Shown here in pieces: positions 6,275 to 10,403 of a stretch of DNA of 10,403 bases. Within the stretch, counting starts at the first letter, position 1. Every line of letters starts with the position of its first letter. The notes below the pieces were generated by a model. The model was given only the letters and a program-made list of their open reading frames with translations. It made no database searches and was not told the origin of the DNA. The DNA is from Bacillota bacterium (GTDB lineage Bacteria > Bacillota > Sulfobacillia > Symbiobacteriales > ZC4RG38). The DNA lies in contig QGUP01000036.1 in assembly GCA_003242505.1 (NCBI GenBank), positions 1 through 10,403 of the forward strand, in the 5' to 3' direction. The position numbers and the translations under genes are program-made.

Positions 6275-6925
6275 GTGCCACCTGACTTTCTCGCCCAGAA
6301 CCTGCCCCTCCTGCTCAAGGGCGCGGGCATGACCCTGCGGCTTGCTTTCCTGGCCTTTGTCATCGGCCTGGTCCTCGGCACCTTCGTGGGCCTGGCCCGG
6401 CTCTCCCCCTGGCGGCCCCTGGCCCTCCTCACCACCGCTTACGTGGAGGTCCTCCGGGGGACGCCGCTCATGGTGCAGCTGCTCCTCATCGTCTTCGGCA
6501 TCCCCCAGGCCCTGGGGCTCCAGGTGGATGAGTTCCGGGCTGCGGTGGTGGCCTTCGGGATCAACTCCAGCGCCTACGTCGGGGAGATCGTCCGGGCGGG
6601 GATCCAGTCCCTGGACCGGGGCCAGATGGAGGCGGCCCGGTCCCTGGGGATGTCCTACGCCCAGGCAATGCGCTGGGTGATCCTGCCCCAGGCTCTCCGC
6701 CGGGTGATCCCGCCCCTGGTGAACGAAGGGGTCACCCTGCTCAAGGAGACCTCGGTGGTGGCGATGATCGCCCTCACGGACCTCACCCGGTCGGCCCAGC
6801 TCGTCGCCTCCCGGACCTACCGGCCCTTCCCGGCTTACCTGACCGCGGCGGCGATCTACTTTGCCATGACCTTCACCTTCTCCCGGCTGGCGGCCCTGGT
6901 GGAAAGGAGGTTGCGGGTCGAATGA
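6275..6925 (+). CDS. Amino acid ABC transporter permease
   Basis: This 216-residue inner-membrane permease belongs to the HisM/ArtQ/GlnP class. It has about five membrane segments, starting with a hydrophobic stretch at residues 20-42. The family-typical EVLRGTPLMVQLLLI motif is at about 58-72, and GINSSAYVGEIVRAGIQSLDRGQMEAA leads into the EAA loop that docks to the ATPase (EAARSLGMSYAQAMRW from 119, ending in LPQALRRVIPPL). Only one permease gene is present, so it probably forms a homodimer. The GTG start has GGGAGG (6261-6266) 8 nt upstream. Its stop overlaps the ATPase start in an ATGA junction, which indicates translational coupling. No defects are seen. Confidence 0.95.
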   Translation: MPPDFLAQNLPLLLKGAGMTLRLAFLAFVIGLVLGTFVGLARLSPWRPLALLTTAYVEVLRGTPLMVQLLLIVFGIPQALGLQVDEFRAAVVAFGINSSAYVGEIVRAGIQSLDRGQMEAARSLGMSYAQAMRWVILPQALRRVIPPLVNEGVTLLKETSVVAMIALTDLTRSAQLVASRTYRPFPAYLTAAAIYFAMTFTFSRLAALVERRLRVE

Positions 6926-7650
6926 TCCGGATCGAGGGGCTGCACAAGCGCTTCGGCAAGCTTCACGTCCTCAAGGGAATCGACCTGCACGTCCGGCCCG
7001 GAGAGGTGGTCTGCATCATTGGCCCCAGCGGGTCCGGAAAGTCCACCCTCCTCCGGTGCATCAACCGGTTGGAAGAGCCCACCGAAGGCCGCATCTACAT
7101 CGCCGGCCGGCCCCTGCCCCCGGGCGGCCGGGAACTGGACCAGGTCCGGGCCGAGCTGGGGATGGTCTTCCAGCGGTTTCACCTCTTCCCCCACATGACC
7201 GCCCTGGAGAACGTGATGAGCGGGCCGGTGATCGTGAAGGGGATGGACCGGGCCGCGGCCCGCCGGCTCGCCCTGGAGCTCCTCGCCAAGGTGGGGCTCC
7301 AGGACAAGGCCGACGCCTACCCTGCCCAGCTTTCCGGCGGCCAGCAGCAGCGGGTGGCCATCGCCCGGGCCCTGGCCATGGAGCCGAAGGCGATGCTCTT
7401 CGACGAGCCCACCTCCGCCCTGGACCCGGAACTGGTGGGCGAGGTGCTGGCGGTGATGAAGGACCTGGCCCGGGAGGGGATGACCATGGTGGTGGTCACC
7501 CACGAGATGGGCTTTGCCCGGGAGGTCGCGGACCGGGTGATCTTCATGGACGGCGGCGTCATCGTCGAGGAGGGACCGCCGGAGGTGATCTTCACCAGCC
7601 CCCGGGAGGAGCGGACCCGGGCCTTCCTGAGCAAGGTGCTGCGGGTCTGA
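6922..7650 (+). CDS. Amino acid ABC transporter ATP-binding protein
   Basis: This 242-residue ATPase of the GlnQ/HisP/ArtP polar amino acid class energises uptake from the cytosolic face. All nucleotide-binding motifs are intact: Walker A GPSGSGKST (34-42), Q-loop Q84 in MVFQRFHLFPHMTALENV, signature LSGGQQQRVAIARAL (137-151), Walker B MLFDEPTSALD (158-168) and switch histidine H194 in VVVTHEMGFA. Length is normal for the family. The ATG overlaps the permease stop by 4 nt, and GGAAAGGAGG (6901-6910) provides the ribosome binding site 11 nt upstream. It should form a homodimer with the two permease copies. Which amino acid is carried cannot be read from this subunit. Confidence 0.96.
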   Translation: MIRIEGLHKRFGKLHVLKGIDLHVRPGEVVCIIGPSGSGKSTLLRCINRLEEPTEGRIYIAGRPLPPGGRELDQVRAELGMVFQRFHLFPHMTALENVMSGPVIVKGMDRAAARRLALELLAKVGLQDKADAYPAQLSGGQQQRVAIARALAMEPKAMLFDEPTSALDPELVGEVLAVMKDLAREGMTMVVVTHEMGFAREVADRVIFMDGGVIVEEGPPEVIFTSPREERTRAFLSKVLRV

Positions 7651-7699
7651 GCGCCGAGGGTACAGAGGCACGGCGAACCTGATCCGGAGGGAACCTGGC

Positions 7700-8905
7700 A
7701 TGGAGCTGCAGCGATTCCTCTCCCCCGCGGCCCGGCTGGCCCTCTCCTACCCGCCCCCCGGGGCCTGGATGCCGCCCCTGCCCCCGGGGGTGGCCCGGCT
7801 GAGCGCCGGCTACCCCTTCCCGGAGTCGGTACCGGTGGCAGAGCTGGCCGCCGCCCTGGAGACGCTCCTCGCCGAGGAGGCCGACGCCCCCTTCCACTAC
7901 CTGGGCAGCCGGGCGATGGCTGCCCTCCCGGACCTCCTTCGCGAGCGCCTCGCCCAGCGGGGGATCCCGGTGGGGGAGGGGGAACTGCTGGTGACCAGCG
8001 GGGCCTGCCAGGCCATCGACCTGGCCGCCCGGGCCCTCGTCGCCCCCGGGGCGCCGGTGGCGGTGGAGGCCCCGACCTACATGGAAGCCCTTGAGATTTT
8101 CCGGAACTACACCGACGCCATCCTCGGCTATCCCGTGGACCGGGAGGGGCTGGTGGTGGAGGCCCTGGCCGAGGACCTCCGGCGCCGCCGGGCCGCCGGG
8201 GAGCCCCTGCCCCGGCTCCTCTACACCATCCCGAGCTTTCAGAACCCCACCGGCACGACCCTGTCCCTGGAGCGCCGCCGGCGGCTCCTGGACCTGGCGG
8301 AGGAGTACGACTTCCTGATCCTGGAGGACGACGCCTACGGGGAACTGGCCTTTGACCCCGCGGCCGCGCCGCCGCCCCTGAAGGCCCTGGACACCCGGGG
8401 GCGGGTGGTCCACCTGGGCTCCCTCTCCAAGGTGGTGGCCCCGGGGCTGCGGGTCGGCTGGGCCGCCGGGCCGGAGCCGGTCATCCGGGCGATGGCGGTC
8501 TTCAAGAAGGACCTCGACCACCCCCTGGCCTGGGCCCTCACCGCCCGGTACCTCGAGGAGACGGACCTGCCGGCCCGGCTCACCTGGCTCCGGCAGCGGT
8601 ACCGGGAGCGCCGGGACGTCCTCCTCGGGGCCCTGGCCCGGGAGATGCCCGCTGGGGTGACCTGGACCGAACCCGCCGGGGGGTACTTTGTCTGGGTCAC
8701 CCTGCCGCCGGGGCTGGACAGCGAACAGCTCCTGGCCGCGGCCCTGGCGGCGGGGGTGGCCTACGTCCCGGGCCGGCACTTCTACTTCGGCCCGGCCGCG
8801 GCCCAGGGGGCCCGGCACCTCCGGCTCTCCTTCAGCTACCTGCCGCCGGCGGAACTGGAGCGGGGGGTGGCCGCCCTGGCCCGGGCGCTGCGGGCCGGGG
8901 GGTAG
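7700..8905 (+). CDS. PLP-dependent aminotransferase, class I/II fold (LysN/MocR-C-terminal type)
   Basis: This is a 401-residue fold type I aminotransferase acting in the cytosol. Landmarks are LVTSGACQAIDLAARALVAPG (cofactor-phosphate region, split here as TSGACQAIDL then APG), EAPTYMEALEIF, PSFQNPTG, LEDDAYGELAF (pyridine-nitrogen aspartate region), the Schiff-base lysine K244 in SLSKVVAPGLRVGW, and HLRLSFSYL near the C-terminus with the substrate-carboxylate arginine. The pattern is that of 2-aminoadipate/LysN-like enzymes and of the C-terminal part of MocR regulators, but no winged-helix DNA-binding domain precedes it. The substrate cannot be fixed from sequence. It lies 49 bp after the ATPase gene with GGAGGG (7686-7691) 8 nt before its ATG, so it is probably co-transcribed with the transporter and may act on the imported amino acid or its products. 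Confidence 0.9.
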   Translation: MELQRFLSPAARLALSYPPPGAWMPPLPPGVARLSAGYPFPESVPVAELAAALETLLAEEADAPFHYLGSRAMAALPDLLRERLAQRGIPVGEGELLVTSGACQAIDLAARALVAPGAPVAVEAPTYMEALEIFRNYTDAILGYPVDREGLVVEALAEDLRRRRAAGEPLPRLLYTIPSFQNPTGTTLSLERRRRLLDLAEEYDFLILEDDAYGELAFDPAAAPPPLKALDTRGRVVHLGSLSKVVAPGLRVGWAAGPEPVIRAMAVFKKDLDHPLAWALTARYLEETDLPARLTWLRQRYRERRDVLLGALAREMPAGVTWTEPAGGYFVWVTLPPGLDSEQLLAAALAAGVAYVPGRHFYFGPAAAQGARHLRLSFSYLPPAELERGVAALARALRAGG

Positions 8906-8915
8906 GGGGAGCCGT

Positions 8916-8931
8916 GCCGGCAAAAGCCGGC
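8916..8931 (+). terminator. Small hairpin after the aminotransferase gene
   Basis: GCCGGC-AAAA-GCCGGC forms a perfect 6-bp stem with an A4 loop 10 bp after the stop codon. It is followed by CCCGGGGCG and not by a T-run, so it is at best a weak or factor-assisted end of the transporter operon. Confidence 0.35.
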
Positions 8932-8966
8932 CCCGGGGCGACCGGCGCCCGGAGACGACCGGCCCC

Positions 8967-8995
8967 TGGACACCCCGCCGCCGTTTCCTTACAAT
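8967..8995 (+). promoter_or_regulatory. Sigma-A promoter of the SCP2-domain gene
   Basis: TGGACA (8967-8972) and TACAAT (8990-8995), each five of six to consensus, are 17 bp apart. The -35 hexamer and spacing are identical to those of the transporter promoter. Expected transcription start is near 9002, giving a leader of about 70 nt. CCGCCG before and CGGCGG after the -10 region could pair in DNA or flank a control site. Confidence 0.65.
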
Positions 8996-9072
8996 TGAAA
9001 ACAAGCGGCGGTGGGAAGTGAGGCGCCGCACCGGTCCGGAACCACGGCCGGGGGAAGAAAGGAGTCGCGGGG

Positions 9073-9393
9073 ATGTCTGCCCTGGGAGAGATCTTTGCTG
9101 AACTCCAGCGCCGGGCCAACGCCAACCCCGAGCGGCTGCAGGGGCTGAGCGCCGTCTACCAGTTTGAACTGACCGGGGAAGGCGGCGGCACCTACCATGT
9201 CCGCATCGCCGACGGCCAGGCCGCGGTCGTGGAGGGTCCTGCCCAGGACGCCGGCTGCACCATCCAGATGGAGGCGGCGGATTTCCAGGCCCTGGTGGCC
9301 GGCCGGCTCAACCCGATGACCGCCTTCATGACCGGAAAGCTCAAGGTCCGGGGGGATCTGAGCCTGGCGATGAAGCTCCAGTCGCTGCTGTAG
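9073..9393 (+). CDS. SCP2 sterol-binding-domain protein
   Basis: This 106-residue protein consists of a single SCP2-like lipid-binding domain. Visible family features are the N-terminal helix with NANPERLQGLSAVYQFELTG, the beta-strand GTYHVRIADGQAAVVEG, CTIQMEAADFQALVAGRLNP and the C-terminal MTAFMTGKLKVRGDLSLAMKL. In the family this fold binds fatty acyl or other hydrophobic ligands in a cytosolic pocket; the bacterial role of stand-alone copies is poorly defined. There is no signal peptide. The ATG is preceded by AAAGGAG (9058-9064) at 8 nt, and a promoter lies upstream, so the gene is probably expressed alone. Length is normal for a single-domain SCP2 protein. The domain assignment is secure; the ligand is unknown. 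Confidence 0.9.
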   Translation: MSALGEIFAELQRRANANPERLQGLSAVYQFELTGEGGGTYHVRIADGQAAVVEGPAQDAGCTIQMEAADFQALVAGRLNPMTAFMTGKLKVRGDLSLAMKLQSLL

Positions 9394-9408
9394 CTTCCTC
9401 GACAGGGT

Positions 9409-9519
9409 CGGCCTGGCAGGGCTCGGCCTGACAGGGGTCCGGCCCGGCCTGGTAGGGGCCGGCCTCACAGGGGTCCGGCCCGGCCTGGCAGGGGCCGGTC
9501 TGACGGGGGTCCGGCCTCA
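9409..9519. repeat. 36-bp-period degenerate tandem repeat downstream of the SCP2 gene
   Basis: The motif CGGCCTG/C recurs at 9409, 9424, 9445, 9460, 9481, 9496 (as CGGTCTG) and 9512, with spacings alternating 15 and 21 bp, a 36-bp period. Units 9424-9459 and 9460-9495 differ at only a few positions, and the flanking copies are partial. Each full unit contains CCGGCC-TGGTAGG or TGGCAGG-GGCCGG, so hairpins form at 9444-9462 and 9480-9498. The block starts 15 bp after the stop codon. The hairpins could help terminate the SCP2 transcript. Confidence 0.75.
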
Positions 9520-9531
9520 CCCCGGCGCCGG

Positions 9532-9561
9532 TTGTCGGAAGGGAACAGGCTGTGGTACCAT
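9532..9561 (+). promoter_or_regulatory. Possible extended -10 promoter upstream of the YwiC-like gene
   Basis: TTGTCG (9532-9537) and TACCAT (9556-9561) each match consensus at four of six positions with an 18-bp spacer. The TG at 9553-9554 gives an extended -10 arrangement. If used, the transcript would begin near 9568 and have a leader of about 265 nt before the YwiC-like gene. The evidence is weak. Confidence 0.35.
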
Positions 9562-9585
9562 AGGTCCCGGATGGACGGGGAGGAG

Positions 9586-9641
9586 GGTGGTCCCGGGCTG
9601 ACGGTCGCCGGCCGCGGCGGGACCGCCTTCTGTTTGCCGCG
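9586..9641 (+). other. Two mutually exclusive hairpins in the leader of the YwiC-like gene
   Basis: GGTGGTCCCG (9586-9595) can pair with CGGGACCGCC (9618-9627), ten pairs including one G-T, followed by TTCTGTTT. An alternative stem pairs CGCGGC (9613-9618) with GCCGCG (9636-9641), followed by CTTTTGAGTCTT. The two share base 9618 and overlap in space, so they cannot both form fully. That geometry is seen in attenuators, but GC-rich DNA makes such pairs by chance. No known riboswitch was recognised. Confidence 0.3.
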
Positions 9642-9832
9642 CTTTTGAGTCTTGCCGCGCCTTCCCGTTTACGTCACGGGCCTACGGGTTCCTACCTCTT
9701 CAACGTTCGTGCACTTTCACGGCTGGCTCCTGGGGCTTCGACCCAGGGGCCTCCGGGTCTGCCGGGGTCTCGGCCTCCCGGCCAGGGTTCCGGCGGTCTG
9801 CGGGCTGTACCGGTCATGGGAGGTTCGCAGCG

Positions 9833-10375
9833 ATGGCCGTTCCCCTTTCCCACCTCCGTCCCCTTCTCCCACCCCCCTTGCCCCGGGAGCACGGGAGCTG
9901 GGCTGCCCTGCTGATACCCCTTCTGGCCGCCGGCGCCGTCCTGGGGACGAGTCCGGCGGCCCTGCGCCTCGCCGGGGCCGCCGCGGCCCTCTTCATGGCC
10001 CGGGCGGCCTGGGAGCAGCAGCGCCACCCCCAGCGGCGGGCCTGGGCCCGCCTGTGGCTCATTGCCTGGATCCTGCTGGCGGGGGCCCTGGCCTGGCCCC
10101 TGCTCACCGGCGACCGGGGGCTGCACCTGCTGGCCATCGGGGCCGTCGGGGTGGCTGCGGAGGGACTGATTCCGCTCCTTGGCCGCCGGAGCCCGTGGCG
10201 GTCCCTGCTGGGTGACCTTCTCGGCACCGTGGCCTCCGCGCTGCTGGTGCCGGCCTACGCCCTGGCCCTGGCCGGGGAGGTGGGGCCGGCAGCCCGGACC
10301 CTCACCCTGATGACCGTGCTCTTCTGGGCCGGCAGCGTCTGGCTCTTATACACCTCTCCGGGCCCACGGGACTAG
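9833..10375 (+). CDS. YwiC-like membrane protein, C-terminus replaced by adapter sequence
   Basis: The N-terminus carries the YwiC-family signature PREHGSWAALLIPLL (residues 17-31), followed by several hydrophobic segments (about 25-55, 74-92, 98-116, 126-146 and 152-168). Family members are polytopic membrane proteins of unknown function, about 240 residues long in Bacillus. Here the frame stops after 180. The last 12 residues (VWLLYTSPGPRD) and the stop codon are encoded by Nextera adapter sequence starting at 10339, so only residues 1-168 are genuine and the real gene runs off the contig. The ATG at 9833 is supported by GGGAGG (9818-9823) 9 nt upstream. It should be treated as partial at its 3' end, not as a naturally short protein. 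Confidence 0.82.
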   Translation: MAVPLSHLRPLLPPPLPREHGSWAALLIPLLAAGAVLGTSPAALRLAGAAAALFMARAAWEQQRHPQRRAWARLWLIAWILLAGALAWPLLTGDRGLHLLAIGAVGVAAEGLIPLLGRRSPWRSLLGDLLGTVASALLVPAYALALAGEVGPAARTLTLMTVLFWAGSVWLLYTSPGPRD

Positions 10376-10403
10376 GCGTGATCTCGCAGCCCGTCTTCTG
10401 CTT
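10339..10403. other. Illumina Nextera i7/P7 adapter sequence at contig end (artefact)
   Basis: From 10339 the sequence aligns without gaps to the Nextera transposase adapter. The Tn5 mosaic end CTGTCTCTTATACACATCT matches at 17 of 19, the following CCGAGCCCACGAGAC at 13 of 15, an index close to TAGGCATG (N706 from memory) at 7 of 8, and the P7 part ending CGTCTTCTGCTT at 20 of 23. All eight mismatches put G or C in the window. The encoded WLLYTSPGPRD closely matches the adapter-derived peptide LLYTSPSPRD. This is library read-through, not genome. Confidence 0.95.

Larger units (their letters stand above)
9394..9832. other. 439-bp stretch without a convincing gene
   Basis: After the SCP2 stop this stretch holds the 36-bp tandem repeat, a weak promoter and the alternative hairpins (each listed separately). 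A further stem, GGCTCCTGGG (9725-9734) with CCCAGGGGCC (9742-9751), ten pairs with one G-T and a 7-nt loop, lies about 80 bp before the YwiC-like start. The part from about 9640 to 9720 is less GC-rich than its surroundings. Open frames here lack ribosome binding sites and give Pro/Arg/Gly-rich peptides without recognisable features. I recognise no tRNA, rRNA or known ncRNA. Confidence 0.6.

Noticed and set aside
9409..9519. CRISPR array
   Set aside because: The repeats are contiguous and degenerate with no unique spacers, and no cas genes are nearby.
9581..9597. T-box-like AGGGTGGT motif
   Set aside because: It departs from the T-box core at conserved positions, there is no Stem I or specifier loop upstream (the tandem repeat is there instead), and the downstream gene is not a typical T-box target.
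9571..9648. Possible 25-residue leader peptide (MDGEEGG...CLPRF)
   Set aside because: No ribosome binding site precedes the ATG, there is no run of regulatory codons, and the frame spans a hairpin. Too weak to call.
9652..10215. 187-residue frame overlapping the YwiC-like gene
   Set aside because: It lacks a ribosome binding site and turns Pro/Gly-rich where it overlaps the YwiC frame, which carries the recognisable REHGSW signature.
10340..10375. Natural short version of a YwiC-like protein
   Set aside because: The apparent C-terminus is adapter-encoded; the stop codon is not genomic.

Overview
The window is a very GC-rich, gene-dense piece of a bacterial chromosome. The haem gene order hemA-hemX-hemC-hemD-hemB (the Bacillus-type arrangement), strong GGAGG-type ribosome binding sites, many GTG starts, sigma-A-like promoters and an ArgR/AhrC-type operator all point to a high-GC member of the Bacillota, of the Symbiobacterium or Thermaerobacter kind. 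The lineage is inferred; no marker gene in the window fixes it.

Layout. (1) 1-4661, plus strand: a haem/tetrapyrrole operon that makes uroporphyrinogen III from glutamyl-tRNA. It holds the 3' half of hemA, a HemX/CcsA-like eight-helix membrane protein, hemC, hemD and hemB, and ends at a strong symmetric hairpin (4707-4735). hemL does not follow hemB here. HemC has an insertion of about 52 residues just before its cofactor cysteine. (2) 4772-4993, minus strand: a 73-residue protein with a basic N-terminus, a charged middle, a CxxC and one C-terminal membrane segment; function unknown. (3) 5178-8905, plus strand: a sigma-A promoter with a perfect 18-bp palindrome matching the ARG box, then a polar amino acid ABC transporter (lipoprotein binding protein, permease, ATPase) and a PLP-dependent aminotransferase. 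The operator suggests that the transporter, probably for arginine or another basic amino acid, is controlled by an ArgR/AhrC repressor. (4) 8967-9393: an SCP2-type lipid-binding protein with its own promoter. (5) 9394-9832: a 439-bp stretch without a convincing gene, with a 36-bp-period tandem repeat, a possible promoter and several hairpins. (6) 9833-10375: a YwiC-like membrane protein, cut short artificially.

The last 65 bases (10339-10403) are not genomic. They match the Illumina Nextera (Tn5 mosaic end + i7 + P7) adapter at 57 of 65 positions, with an index resembling TAGGCATG. The YwiC-like stop codon lies inside this adapter, so its C-terminal 12 residues are an artefact and the contig effectively ends at 10338.
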